A DNA stretch of 64,000 nt, taken from the NCBI RefSeq assembly GCF_000263855.1, contig NZ_AJWX01000022.1, forward strand, positions 1-64,000. Reading direction: 5' to 3'. Below are positions 24,545 to 33,683 of this stretch, piece by piece. How positions within the stretch are numbered: the stretch's first letter is position 1; every line of letters begins with the position of its first letter. Made by a program: the position numbers and the translations under genes. This DNA is from Pseudomonas sp. M47T1 (GTDB taxonomy: Bacteria; Pseudomonadota; Gammaproteobacteria; Pseudomonadales; Pseudomonadaceae). The notes beneath the pieces are model-generated. The model made no database searches, was not told where the DNA came from, and saw only the letters and a list, made by a program, of their open reading frames with translations.

Positions 24545-25699
24545 ATGTCCTCCAGCAGCACGGCAGTCCAGGCGGAGCCTGGCAAGCAGGAATTCTTTTC
24601 GACCCGCGTGGCCTTTTTCATTGCCGGTTTCACCATGTCCTCGTGGGCGCCGCTGGTACCGTTGGCCAAGGCCCGCGCCGGCCTGGACGACGGCATGCTC
24701 GGGCTGTTGTTGCTGTGCCTGGGCGCCGGCTCGATCCTGACCATGCCCGTGGCCGGCTACCTTACCGCCCGCGTCGGGTGCCGCCGGGTGATCCTCACCG
24801 GCGGCGCGGTGGTGTGCCTGGTGATGCCGTTGCTGGCCACCGTGGCCAACCCATGGCTGTTGATGGCGGCGATTTTCTTTTTTGGTGCCGGTATCGGTGC
24901 CCTGGACTGCGCCATGAACATCCAGGCCGTGCTGGTGGAACGCGCCAGCGGCCGGGCGATGATGTCGGGCTTCCATGGCCTGTTCAGCGTGGGCGGCATT
25001 GCCGGTGCGGCGGGCATGACCGGCCTGCTCAGCCTGGGGCTGGCTGCCTTGCCCGCCGTGCTCTGCGTGGTGGCGCTGACTGTGCTGGCGCTATGGGCCG
25101 CCGGGCCGCACCTGCTCACCAGCGGCAACGGCGAGCCGGGGCCGTTGTTGGCCAGGCCGCGGGGCATCGTGCTGTTCCTGGGCGTGCTGTGCTTCATCGT
25201 GTTCCAGGCCGAAGGCGCGGTGCTGGACTGGAGCGCGGTGTTCCTGGTGGGCGACCACGGCATGGACCCACGCTACGCCGGGCTGGGCTATGCCGCGTTC
25301 GCCACCACCATGACCATCGGCCGTCTGACCGGCGACCTCATCGTTACCCGCCTGGGCGGCGCGCGGGTGGTGATCATCGGCGGCGCGGTGGCCGCCGCAG
25401 GCCTGGCCCTTTCCATCCTGGCACCGTCCTGGGTGCTGGCGTTGATCGGCTACGCGCTGGTGGGGGCGGGTTGTTCCAATATCGTGCCGGTGTTGTTCAC
25501 CGCCGTGGGCCGGCAGAAAACCATGCCGCAAAGCGTGGCCATCCCTGCCATGACCTCGCTGGGCTACGCCGGTATCCTGATTGGCCCGGCGGCCATCGGT
25601 TTCATCGCCCACGCCAGCAGCCTGTCGGTGGCCCTGGGGGTGATGGTACTGCTGCTGGGCTTCGTGGCCGCCAGCGGGCGCGTGCTGCGGAACGTGTGA
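24545..25699 (+). CDS. MFS transporter (YbjJ-like)
   Basis: 384 residues from ATG 24545; the longer frame upstream lacks a ribosome site, while this ATG has AAGG nine bases before it. Twelve hydrophobic segments: FFIAGFTMSSWAPLVPLAKA at the start, LTARVGCRRVILTGGAVVCL (the MFS loop-2 motif region), FFFGAGIGALDCAMNIQAVL, GFHGLFSVGGIAGAAGM and TIGRLTGDLIVTRLGG in the second half. The GALDCAMN and FHGLFSVG motifs fit the YbjJ/fucose-permease-like subgroup. Substrate unknown. Inner membrane. Monocistronic. Confidence 0.82.
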   Translation: MSSSSTAVQAEPGKQEFFSTRVAFFIAGFTMSSWAPLVPLAKARAGLDDGMLGLLLLCLGAGSILTMPVAGYLTARVGCRRVILTGGAVVCLVMPLLATVANPWLLMAAIFFFGAGIGALDCAMNIQAVLVERASGRAMMSGFHGLFSVGGIAGAAGMTGLLSLGLAALPAVLCVVALTVLALWAAGPHLLTSGNGEPGPLLARPRGIVLFLGVLCFIVFQAEGAVLDWSAVFLVGDHGMDPRYAGLGYAAFATTMTIGRLTGDLIVTRLGGARVVIIGGAVAAAGLALSILAPSWVLALIGYALVGAGCSNIVPVLFTAVGRQKTMPQSVAIPAMTSLGYAGILIGPAAIGFIAHASSLSVALGVMVLLLGFVAASGRVLRNV

Positions 25700-25757
25700 A
25701 CGGTGGGCCAGCCCCGGTGGTCTAGAGTGATGAACTCAACCACCGGGGAGAAACGCC

Positions 25758-26246
25758 ATGTTGCTCGAAGGTTCCTGCCACTGCGGCGCTGTCACGTTTA
25801 CCCTTGAAAGCGCCTACCCCTACCCGTATCAGCGTTGCTATTGCTCCATCTGCCGCAAGACTCAGGGCGGTGGCGGCTACGCCATCAACTTGGGCGGCGA
25901 CGCGAAATCACTGCATGTGACGGGCCGCAAACACATTTCCATCTATCACGCGCGCATGAAAGACAAGGGCGCCAGCCGCAGCCATGCCAGTTCGGCCGAA
26001 CGGCATTTCTGCAATCAGTGCGGCAGTGCGCTGTGGCTGTTCAGCCCGCAATGGCCGGAGTTGATTCACCCGTTCGCCAGCGCCATCGACACGCCGCTGC
26101 CAGTGCCGCCGGAGCATACGCACCTGCTGCTGAACTCGAAGGCGCCATGGGTGGAAGTGGATGACAGGAAGGGAGACAAGCAGTTCCAGGGCTGCCCCGA
26201 GGAATCCATTGCCCAGTGGCATGAACGGTTGGGGTTGGTCCGCTGA
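25758..26246 (+). CDS. GFA/CENP-V domain protein
   Basis: 162 residues, GGGGAG before ATG. Zinc-binding GFA fold: GSCHCGAVTF at the start, RCYCSICRKTQGGGGYAINL, and HFCNQCGSALWLF. These supply Cys-x-Cys, Cys-x2-Cys and Cys-x2-Cys metal sites. Family members are often annotated as glutathione-dependent formaldehyde-activating enzymes, though most have unknown substrates. The isolated gene gives no context. Confidence 0.85.
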   Translation: MLLEGSCHCGAVTFTLESAYPYPYQRCYCSICRKTQGGGGYAINLGGDAKSLHVTGRKHISIYHARMKDKGASRSHASSAERHFCNQCGSALWLFSPQWPELIHPFASAIDTPLPVPPEHTHLLLNSKAPWVEVDDRKGDKQFQGCPEESIAQWHERLGLVR

Positions 26247-26305
26247 GCGCAGTTGCGGCACGGACTTGTACCCGCTGCCGCCAGGCTGCAAGTCGATGCT
26301 GCAGG

Positions 26306-27361
26306 TCAATTTATGGCGTTTTGGCGCCACTGGCGCGGGCTTACGCCGAACCAGCGCTTGAACGCCCGGGAAAAGGCGCTGGTTTCGGAGTAGCCCAGCA
26401 ACGGCGCCAGGTTGGAGATAGACAGGTTCGGCTGGCGCAGGTACTGGCGCGCCAGCGCCTGGCGGGTTTCATCCACCAGTTGGCTGAAGCTCAGGCCATA
26501 GTCGCGCAGCCGTCGTTGCAGCACTGAATCGGTCAACTCAAGCTGCTCGGCAATCAGCTCCAGCACTGGCTCGCCCTGGTGCAGCACGGTGCGGATCACC
26601 TGGCGCACCTGTTCCAGCAAGTCCGGGCCGGCGTCAGCTTCGCCCAGTTGGCGAATGGCGTCCTTCACCAGCATCAACAGCACCGGGTCGTGGCCGGGCA
26701 TCAACTGGCCCTGCAGTTGCCGCTTGGGAATCAGGATGGCGTTGCAGGCCTGGTCGAAGCGCACCGGCGCGTCGAACACCTCGCGGTGCTCTTGCCAGTC
26801 CATGGGCCGCGCGTGTTCGAACAGCACTTCCCGGGGCGCCCACTGTGGGCCCAGCACATGGCGCACCAGGTTCATGGCCATGCCCATGGTCAGTTCGGCG
26901 TCCTGGCGCTTTTCCAGGATGGCGCCGTGGCGCACCTGATAGTCGAAACGGTAACACTCGCCCTGGTCCACCAGCTGGATCAGCGTGCTGTGTTGATGGA
27001 AGGGGAAGGCCTGGGCGAAGTTGATCAGCGCCTCTTCCAAGGTGGCCGAGCACAGCCCCACATAGCCCAGCAGGCCCAGGGCCTGGGGCTTGAACTGCTC
27101 GCCGTAGCGCAGGCCGAAATTGTCGCAACCGGTTTGCCGCGCGGCCTCTTCCAGCACTTGGCAATAGTTGGGCAGCGCCAGGCTGAGCGTGGGGTGGCGC
27201 AGTTGTTCGGCGTCGATGCCGGCGCGGCCGAACACGCGGTCCAGGTCGCCCCCGTGGTGGGTAATGAAATGGTCCAGCCCGTTGGCCGCCGCCGACAACA
27301 CCCCACGGTTGTTCGCCCGCGACGCTGGGTGTGGAGCAGGGGAGAACAGGTTGGGGGTCAT
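26306..27361 (-). CDS. AraC-family regulator, candidate ethanolamine regulator
   Basis: 351 residues. N-terminal arabinose-binding-type domain of the OruR/ArgR class (PF12625-like: GLDHFITHHGGDLDRVFGRA, FGLRYGEQFKPQALGLLGYV). C-terminal AraC DNA-binding domain with two helix-turn-helix units (LSISNLAPLLGYSETSAFSR, AFKRWFGVSPRQWRQ). It lies divergent from the ethanolamine permease gene, 395 bases apart, so it may act as the EutR-like activator of eat-eutB-eutC; this is inference from position. The gap holds a REP pair and no obvious direct repeats. Confidence 0.75.
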   Translation of the reverse strand: MTPNLFSPAPHPASRANNRGVLSAAANGLDHFITHHGGDLDRVFGRAGIDAEQLRHPTLSLALPNYCQVLEEAARQTGCDNFGLRYGEQFKPQALGLLGYVGLCSATLEEALINFAQAFPFHQHSTLIQLVDQGECYRFDYQVRHGAILEKRQDAELTMGMAMNLVRHVLGPQWAPREVLFEHARPMDWQEHREVFDAPVRFDQACNAILIPKRQLQGQLMPGHDPVLLMLVKDAIRQLGEADAGPDLLEQVRQVIRTVLHQGEPVLELIAEQLELTDSVLQRRLRDYGLSFSQLVDETRQALARQYLRQPNLSISNLAPLLGYSETSAFSRAFKRWFGVSPRQWRQNAIN

Positions 27362-27756
27362 GGGTAACTACCTTTTCAACGGGGCATCATGAATAAACTT
27401 CAAGCAAGAGTTGTTCCGGGTTCATGTTTACGGCGGTGTAGAGGCCTGAACGGCAGATCCTCGCGATTAGCCCCGCATTGCAATGGGAAGTACGGTAACC
27501 GATCTGCTGGCGACCACTGTCGTGTGGGAGCGGGTCTGGCCAGCGAGCTTTTAGGGCCCTGAACGCTCGCCGGCAAGCCAGCGCCCACCCGAACAGTTGC
27601 TGCCACATGGTGCGCGTGCACAGAGGCGTGCCCTGCATTCGCGCACCATCGCGCAAACTTGACCGCAGGGCACGAAACCCGGTTTTACCGGTCAAGTCTT
27701 GTAACCGAATGCTTCGATATGCTGAGCCCCAGGCATCCTCTCGAAGGTACGACACA
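27362..27756. other. Intergenic region with REP pair
   Basis: Between the AraC regulator and the ethanolamine permease. It contains the inverted REP pair at 27523-27588 and the permease promoter region. No gene is supported; the plus-strand open frame that runs in from 27607 is upstream extension of the permease frame without a ribosome site. Confidence 0.5.
27523..27588. repeat. Inverted REP pair
   Basis: gtgggagcgggtctggccagc facing gccggcaagccagcgcccac, an imperfect copy of the hairpin at 24262-24325. Confidence 0.8.
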
Positions 27757-29118
27757 ATGAGCAGCACGCAACTCAAACCGACATTGGGCACCCTGCATCT
27801 GTGGGGCATCGCTGTGGGCCTGGTGATCTCCGGCGAGTATTTTGGCTGGAGCTACGGCTGGGGCACCGCCGGTACCCTGGGCTTTCTGGTGACCACGCTG
27901 ATGGTCGCGGTGATGTACACCTGTTTCATCTTCAGCTTCACCGAGCTGACCACCGCCATCCCCAACGCCGGTGGCCCGTTCGCCTATAGCCTGCGTGCCT
28001 TCGGCGTGGGCGGCGGCATGATTGCCGGCATGGCCACGCTGATCGAATTCGTGTTCGCGCCACCGGCCATTGCCATGGCCATCGGCGCCTACCTGAACGT
28101 GCAGTTCCCGGGGCTGGACCCCAAGTGGGCGGCGGCCGCTGCCTATGTGGTGTTCATGGGCCTGAACATTGTGGGTGTCAACATTGCCGCCACCTTCGAA
28201 CTGGTGGTAACCATCCTGGCAGTGCTGGAGTTGCTGGTGTTCATGGGCGTGGTAGCGCCGGGCTTCAGCTTCAGCAACTTCGTGCTGGGTGGCTGGGCCG
28301 GCAGCGATACCTTCAGTTTGGGCGCATTGTCGGGCGTATTCGCGGCCATTCCGTTCGCTATCTGGTTCTTCCTGGCCATTGAAGGCGCCGCCATGGCCGC
28401 CGAAGAAGCCAAGGACCCGAAAAAAACCATCCCTCGCGCCTACATCGGCGGCATCCTCACCCTGGTGGTGCTGGCCATCGGCACGATGGTGTTCGCCGGC
28501 GGCGTGGGCGACTGGAAAGCCCTGTCGAACCTCAACGACCCACTGCCACAGGCCATGAAAACCGTGGTGGGCAATAACTCCAGCTGGATGCACATGCTGG
28601 TGTGGATCGGCCTGTTCGGCCTGGTGGCCAGCTTCCACGGCATCATCATGGGTTACTCGCGCCAGTTCTTCGCCCTGGCCCGCGCCGGCTTCCTGCCTGC
28701 GGGCCTGGCCAAGCTGTCGCGCTTCCAAACCCCGCACCGGGCCATCCTGGCCGGCGGTGTGGTAGGTGTGGCGGCCATCTTCAGTGACGGCCTGGTCAAC
28801 CTTCAGGGCATGAGCCTGACGGCAGCGATGATCACCATGTCGGTATTTGGCGCTATCGTGATGTATATCATCAGCCTGCTGAGCCTGTTCCGCCTGCGCA
28901 AAATTGAGCCGAACCTGGAGCGCAGCTTCCGCGCCCCGGGCTACCCAGTGGTGCCGGGCATTGCCTTGGTGTTGGCGGTGGTGTGCCTGGTGGCGATGGT
29001 ATGGTTCAACCTGCAGATCGCCCTGGTGTTCGCCGGCCTGATGATTGCAGGGGCTGTGTTCTGCAAGATTGTGCTGAGCCGCGGTGCCGCCCGCGTGGCG
29101 CTGGCCGGCAACGCTTGA
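27757..29118 (+). CDS. eat: Ethanolamine permease
   Basis: 453 residues from ATG 27757 (MSSTQLKPTLGTLHLWGIAV), with GAAGG upstream. APC-superfamily helices; VGLVISGEYFGWSYGWGTAG in helix 1 is distinctive of the ethanolamine permease family, with FTELTTAIPNAGGPFAYSLR after helix 2 and AIPFAIWFFLAIEGAAMAAE in helix 6. It imports ethanolamine for the ammonia-lyase encoded just behind (17 bases). Inner membrane. First gene of eat-eutB-eutC. Confidence 0.92.
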   Translation: MSSTQLKPTLGTLHLWGIAVGLVISGEYFGWSYGWGTAGTLGFLVTTLMVAVMYTCFIFSFTELTTAIPNAGGPFAYSLRAFGVGGGMIAGMATLIEFVFAPPAIAMAIGAYLNVQFPGLDPKWAAAAAYVVFMGLNIVGVNIAATFELVVTILAVLELLVFMGVVAPGFSFSNFVLGGWAGSDTFSLGALSGVFAAIPFAIWFFLAIEGAAMAAEEAKDPKKTIPRAYIGGILTLVVLAIGTMVFAGGVGDWKALSNLNDPLPQAMKTVVGNNSSWMHMLVWIGLFGLVASFHGIIMGYSRQFFALARAGFLPAGLAKLSRFQTPHRAILAGGVVGVAAIFSDGLVNLQGMSLTAAMITMSVFGAIVMYIISLLSLFRLRKIEPNLERSFRAPGYPVVPGIALVLAVVCLVAMVWFNLQIALVFAGLMIAGAVFCKIVLSRGAARVALAGNA

Positions 29119-29134
29119 GACAAGGAGTGCTGTG

Positions 29135-30529
29135 ATGAGTGGATTCGTGCATACCGCAGGCGGCCAGGTGTGGCGCTTCGAGAGCCTCAAGGAACTGATG
29201 GCCAAGGCCAGCCCGGCGCGTTCGGGCGATTACCTGGCTGAAGTCGCCGCCGGCAGCGATGCCGAGCGTGCGGCGGCGCAGATGGCCCTGGCGGATGTGC
29301 CGCTCAAGCGCTTCCTCAACGAAGCGCTGATCCCTTACGAAAGCGATGAGGTGACCCGGCTGATCATGGACAGCCATGACGCCGCCGCCTTTGCCCCGGT
29401 CAGCCACCTGAGCGTGGGCAGCTTGCGCGACTGGCTGCTGGGCGACGAGGCCGACGAGGCCGCGTTGCGCGCTTTGGCCCCCGGCCTTACGCCGGAAATG
29501 GCCGCTGCCGTGTCAAAGATCATGCGTGTGCAGGACCTGGTGCTGGTGGCGCAGAAGATTCGCGTGGTCACCCGTTTCCGTAATACCGTGGGCCTGCGCG
29601 GGCGGCTGTCGACCCGGCTGCAGCCCAACCACCCCACCGATGACCCGGCCGGTATCGCCGCCAGCGTGCTCGACGGCCTGCTGTACGGCAACGGCGACGC
29701 CATGATCGGCATCAACCCGGCCACCGACAGCCTCAGCGCCATCACCGAATTGCTGAAGATGCTCGATGGGGTCATCCAGCGTTACGAGATTCCCACCCAG
29801 TCCTGCGTGCTCACACACGTCACCTCGTCCATCGCCGCCATCGAACGTGGCGTGCCGCTGGACCTGGTGTTCCAGTCCATCGCCGGCACCGAGGCGGCGA
29901 ATTCCAGTTTTGGCATCAGCCTTGAGCTGTTGCGCGAAGGCTACGAGGCCGGTTTGAGCCTCAAGCGCGGTACCGTGGGCCAGAACCTGATGTATTTCGA
30001 GACCGGGCAGGGCAGCGCGCTGTCGGCCAACGCCCACCATGGCGTCGACCAGCAAACCTGCGAAACCCGTGCCTACGCCGTGGCCCGCCATTTCAAGCCG
30101 TTCCTGGTCAACACCGTGGTGGGTTTCATCGGCCCCGAGTACCTGTACAACGGCAAGCAGATTATCCGCGCAGGCCTTGAAGACCACTTCTGCGGCAAGC
30201 TGCTGGGCGTGCCCATGGGCTGCGATATCTGCTACACCAACCATGCCGAAGCCGACCAGGATGACATGGACATGTTGCTGACCCTGTTGGGGGTGGCCGG
30301 CATCAACTTCATCATGGGCATCCCCGGCTCCGACGACATCATGCTCAACTACCAGACCACCTCGTTCCACGACGCCCTGTACGCGCGCAAGACCTTGGGC
30401 CTGCGCCCGGCGCCGGAGTACGAGGACTGGCTGGCGCGCATGCAGATCATGACCCAGGGCGACGGCACGCTGCAGCTGGGCAAGGGCCTGCCGCCGGCCT
30501 TCCGCCACGCCCTGGCCCAGTTGCAGTGA
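29135..30529 (+). CDS. eutB: Ethanolamine ammonia-lyase, large subunit
   Basis: 464 residues from ATG 29135 with AAGGAG eight bases upstream. Catalytic subunit of the adenosylcobalamin-dependent enzyme that splits ethanolamine into acetaldehyde and ammonia. Motifs of the TIM barrel: RLSTRLQPNHPTDDPAGIAA, DAMIGINPATDSLSAITEL, FQSIAGTEAANSSFGISLEL, and GQGSALSANAHHGVDQQTCE. Full-length. No microcompartment shell genes or reactivase (EutA) are nearby, the usual state in pseudomonads. The acetaldehyde dehydrogenase is not in this operon. Confidence 0.95.
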   Translation: MSGFVHTAGGQVWRFESLKELMAKASPARSGDYLAEVAAGSDAERAAAQMALADVPLKRFLNEALIPYESDEVTRLIMDSHDAAAFAPVSHLSVGSLRDWLLGDEADEAALRALAPGLTPEMAAAVSKIMRVQDLVLVAQKIRVVTRFRNTVGLRGRLSTRLQPNHPTDDPAGIAASVLDGLLYGNGDAMIGINPATDSLSAITELLKMLDGVIQRYEIPTQSCVLTHVTSSIAAIERGVPLDLVFQSIAGTEAANSSFGISLELLREGYEAGLSLKRGTVGQNLMYFETGQGSALSANAHHGVDQQTCETRAYAVARHFKPFLVNTVVGFIGPEYLYNGKQIIRAGLEDHFCGKLLGVPMGCDICYTNHAEADQDDMDMLLTLLGVAGINFIMGIPGSDDIMLNYQTTSFHDALYARKTLGLRPAPEYEDWLARMQIMTQGDGTLQLGKGLPPAFRHALAQLQ

Positions 30530-30538
30530 GGACGCGCC

Positions 30539-31348
30539 ATGAGTGACGAACGCCAACCCCCGGCCCAGCCCGACCCCTGGCAGCAATTGCGCCGCCTTAC
30601 TTCGGCGCGCATTGCCCTGGGCCGCGCCGGCACCAGCGTGCCCACGGCTGCGCAATTGGACTTTCAATACGCCCATGCCCAGGCCCGCGATGCGGTGCAC
30701 ACGCCATTTGACCGCGCCGCGCTGGCGACCAGCCTGAACGGTCAGGCCCTGCTACTGCACAGCGGCGCGGCCGACCGCCACGTCTATTTGCAGCGCCCGG
30801 ACCTGGGCCGGCGCCTGGATGGCGCCTCGGCGGCGCTGCTGGACGAACACCGCCAGCTCAACCCCGATGGCTACGACCTGAGCGTGGTGATCGCCGATGG
30901 CCTGTCGTCCCTGGCGGTACACCGTCATAGCCTGCCGATGCTGCAGCGCATCGACGAACTGGCCGCAGCCCAAGGTTGGCGCCAGGCACCGGTGAGCCTG
31001 GTGGAGCAGGGGCGGGTAGCGGTGGCCGATGAAATTGGCGAGCGCCTGGGCGCACGCATGGTGGTGATCCTGATTGGCGAACGGCCGGGCCTCAGCTCGC
31101 CGGACAGCCTGGGCCTGTACTTCACCTTTGCCCCCCGTGCCGGGCTCAATGACGCGGCGCGTAACTGCATCTCCAACGTACGCCTGGAAGGCATGAGCTA
31201 CGCCATGGCGGCGCACAAGCTGCTGTACCTGATGCGCGAGGCCTGGCGCCGCCAGTTGTCGGGGGTGAACTTGAAGGACGAGGCGGTGGTGCCGGTGTTG
31301 GAGGGGGCCGCAGGGCCGGGCAACTTCCTGTTGGGCCCGTGCGTGTAG
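30539..31348 (+). CDS. eutC: Ethanolamine ammonia-lyase, small subunit
   Basis: 269 residues, ATG nine bases after eutB stop. Small subunit that completes the B12 site: LRRLTSARIALGRAGTSVPT near the start, LDFQYAHAQARDAVHTPFD, VVIADGLSSLAVHRHSLPML, RVAVADEIGERLGARMVVIL, and EGMSYAMAAHKLLYLM at the end. Length is within the family range (about 270-295). Last gene of the operon, followed by REP sequence. Confidence 0.95.
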   Translation: MSDERQPPAQPDPWQQLRRLTSARIALGRAGTSVPTAAQLDFQYAHAQARDAVHTPFDRAALATSLNGQALLLHSGAADRHVYLQRPDLGRRLDGASAALLDEHRQLNPDGYDLSVVIADGLSSLAVHRHSLPMLQRIDELAAAQGWRQAPVSLVEQGRVAVADEIGERLGARMVVILIGERPGLSSPDSLGLYFTFAPRAGLNDAARNCISNVRLEGMSYAMAAHKLLYLMREAWRRQLSGVNLKDEAVVPVLEGAAGPGNFLLGPCV

Positions 31349-31438
31349 CCGCTGCCGCAGGCTGCGCTGGCCCTTAGTCATACTGCATATCAGCAGTGTA
31401 TGAAGGTCAGCGCAGCCGACGTCAGCGGCCACAAGGCA
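31347..31438. repeat. REP pair after eutC
   Basis: gtagccgctgccgcaggctg and the inverse cagcgcagccgacgtcagcg arms separate eutC from the convergent PEBP gene; it may also act as a bidirectional terminator. Confidence 0.6.
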
Positions 31439-31978
31439 TCAGCGGCCGTAGCGCCGCACCACGCTGGTATTGGCCAGCACATGGCCCTTGATCTGCTTGA
31501 GCAGGTCATCGCGGGTCAGCCCCGCCGGCAACGCATCAGGCGCCAGGTCCAGCGCGTAGATCTGGATCACGTAGTGATGCGGGTTCTCGCCCACCGGTGG
31601 GCAGGGCCCGCTATAGGTGGTCAAACCCTTGCTGTTGGTACCCCCCAACCCTTCGATCTGGCCCTTGAGGCTGGCGTCGGCGCCCACGTCATGGGTGTCG
31701 GCCTTGACCCCGTAATGCACCCAGTGGTCCACGCCCAGGCCTTTCTGGCCGTCGGGGTCGTGAATCACCAGGGCGAAACTGCGGGTGCCGGCTGGCACGT
31801 TGCTCCAGCTCAGGGCGGGTGACACGTTTTCTCCGCCGCAATCGCCGGTATTGGCCGCGTTGGCCTGGCGCAGCGAGGCGTTGTCATCGCCGTCCGGGGT
31901 TTTCAGGGTGAACGGCGCGGCCTGGGCCAGCAACGGCAGGCACAGGCACACCGCCAGGGTAAAGGTGCGAGGCAACAT
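31439..31978 (-). CDS. YbhB/YbcL family (PEBP-like) periplasmic protein
   Basis: 179 residues, AAGGAG seven bases before ATG. A signal peptide (TFTLAVCLCLPLLAQA) is cleaved after about residue 20. Fold motifs: GENVSPALSWSNVPAGTRSF, ALVIHDPDG with the conserved DPD anion site, DHWVHYGVKA, and YSGPCPPVGENPHHYVIQIY. Bacterial relatives of Raf-kinase-inhibitor proteins; function unclear. Convergent with eutC. Confidence 0.88.
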   Translation of the reverse strand: MLPRTFTLAVCLCLPLLAQAAPFTLKTPDGDDNASLRQANAANTGDCGGENVSPALSWSNVPAGTRSFALVIHDPDGQKGLGVDHWVHYGVKADTHDVGADASLKGQIEGLGGTNSKGLTTYSGPCPPVGENPHHYVIQIYALDLAPDALPAGLTRDDLLKQIKGHVLANTSVVRRYGR

Positions 31979-32011
31979 GGAACGTCTCCTTCAATCCAGT
32001 TGCCTGCCAGT

Positions 32012-32533
32012 TTAGTCGGCCTGGGCGAAAGCCTTCAGCGAATCCCCGGCCAGGCGGTAGCGAACCCACTCAGGCTGGGCGGCAGCGCCGATGGACTCGT
32101 AGAATTTGATGGCCGGCTCGTTCCAGTCCAGCACGCTCCATTCCAGGCGCCCGCAGCCGCTGTCCTGGGCGATTTGCGCCAGGTGCTTGAGCAGCGCCTT
32201 GCCGGCGCCCACCCCGCGGTGCTTGGAGGACACGTACAAATCCTCCAGGTAAATGCCCTTGCGGCCCAGCCAGGTGGAGTAGCTGAGGAAGTACAGGGCA
32301 AAGCCCACGGGCTCCTCGTCCACCGAGCAGATCAGCGCCCGGGCGTAGCCTTCCGGGTCTTGCAGGCTGCGCTGGATGTCCTCGACGCTGGCAACCACTT
32401 CGTGTTCGGCTTTTTCGTAAATGGCCAGCTCGGTGATGAAGCCCAGGATCTGTTCGGCGTCGGCAGGGGTGGCGGGGCGAATGTGCAGGGTCAAGGGTCC
32501 GGTCCTCGGGGCAGTTGAAGGGTAGGCGGTCAT
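32012..32533 (-). CDS. GNAT-family N-acetyltransferase
   Basis: 173 residues from ATG 32533 (MTAYPSTAPRTGPL). GNAT fold: LHIRPATPADAEQILGFITE, then YLEDLYVSSKHRGVGAGKAL (acetyl-CoA pyrophosphate loop R-G-x-G-x-G/A is RGVGAG) and GRLEWSVLDWNEPAIKFYES. The sequence resembles diamine/spermidine-type acetyltransferases (SSAT-like), which share the WSVLDWN block. The start is uncertain because no strong ribosome site is present. Confidence 0.82.
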   Translation of the reverse strand: MTAYPSTAPRTGPLTLHIRPATPADAEQILGFITELAIYEKAEHEVVASVEDIQRSLQDPEGYARALICSVDEEPVGFALYFLSYSTWLGRKGIYLEDLYVSSKHRGVGAGKALLKHLAQIAQDSGCGRLEWSVLDWNEPAIKFYESIGAAAQPEWVRYRLAGDSLKAFAQAD

Positions 32534-32654
32534 TATGCCCGATTCGCCCGTCGATATTGGAGTGCAGGCTGCACCTCGGTTTACCTGACGAACCGTGTTG
32601 CCGAGTTCGCGGGCGCGGCCCGCTCCTGCCTCCAATGCGTGCGTTTCGGCACGG

Positions 32655-33383
32655 CTACGAGCGACAGCATCCGCTGCCGGGCTTGCCGTCATATTCATCA
32701 TGCAATTTCACCCAGTCCATGATCTGCACCTCGTTGCGGCCCTTGGGGGTCAGGTCCAGCAGGTTGTAGGCGCCCACCAGCATGTCCAGGCCCCGCGCGT
32801 AGGTGGAGTAGGTGTGGAACACCTGACCATGCTCATCCTTGTAGAACACGCTGAGGCCAGGCATTTCGCCGGTGGCCTCGAAGGGCTCGTAGTTGTAGAT
32901 CATTTGCCCGCTGGCTGTCTGCTCGGCGCTGGCGGCCACCTGGTAGTCCTCGTCGAAGTCGCTGCCCAGCGACGATACCCAGTCGAAATGCCAGTTCATG
33001 CGCGCGCGGTAGGCCAGCAGTTGTGCCAGCGGCGCGTGGGACACGGCCACCACGGCAACGTCGTGATGGGCCAGGTGCAGGTTGGCGCCGTCCAGGTGGT
33101 CGGACAGGAACGAGCAGCCGGTGCAGCCCTGGTCCCATTCCGGGGCGTACATGAAGTGGTAGACGATCAGCTGGCTGCGACCGCCGAACAGCTCGGCCAG
33201 GGTCATGGAGCCGTTGACGCCCTGGAAGTGGTAGGGCTTGTCCACCTGTACCCACGGCAGTTCACGGCGCTCCTGGGCCAGTCGGTCGCGCTGGCGGCTC
33301 AGGGCCTTTTCGTTTTCCAGGTGGGCGAGCCGGGCCGCCAGCCATTGTTGTGTGGAGACCACGGAGTGAGGGGCCGTTTTCAT
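32655..33383 (-). CDS. DUF899 thioredoxin-like protein
   Basis: 242 residues, with AGGAG before ATG. DUF899 pattern: N-terminal RDRLAQERRELPWVQVDKPY, SQLIVYHFMYAPEWDQGC, GCTGCSFLSDHLD (a CxxC-like site), and GLSVFYKDEHGQVFHTYST, ending in NLLDLTPKGRNE. A cytoplasmic protein of unknown function, possibly redox-linked. Same strand as the GNAT gene, with a 120-base gap. Confidence 0.88.
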   Translation of the reverse strand: MKTAPHSVVSTQQWLAARLAHLENEKALSRQRDRLAQERRELPWVQVDKPYHFQGVNGSMTLAELFGGRSQLIVYHFMYAPEWDQGCTGCSFLSDHLDGANLHLAHHDVAVVAVSHAPLAQLLAYRARMNWHFDWVSSLGSDFDEDYQVAASAEQTASGQMIYNYEPFEATGEMPGLSVFYKDEHGQVFHTYSTYARGLDMLVGAYNLLDLTPKGRNEVQIMDWVKLHDEYDGKPGSGCCRS

Positions 33384-33683
33384 GAAGCGTACTCCTGTTG
33401 GTTACGGAAGGGAGAAACGCGGTGCATGCAGCAAAGCCCAGTTATAACAGGCCCTGCACGGGGCGGCGGGCGGGGCGACGAGCGCGGCCGAGCTGTCATC
33501 ATCCTGTAACCGTTTTGCCATATATATCGAGCAGCCAGGGATGGCAAATTGCCCGCCGACGAACAGCATTCAAGATGCGCTCGGGGGCGCCGATGCGTGG
33601 CATGAAGCATCGTTTTTTACTGCATGAAGAAAGGGACGCCTTCGACATCGCCCACGCCTGTGGCGCGGTGATTTATCCCTGTC
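33384..33683. other. Intergenic, promoter region of the chemoreceptor
   Basis: No gene supported. AT-rich patch ccatatatatcgagc near 33520 could be part of a promoter for the chemoreceptor. Plus-strand frames here lack ribosome sites and run into the receptor gene in another frame. Confidence 0.35.
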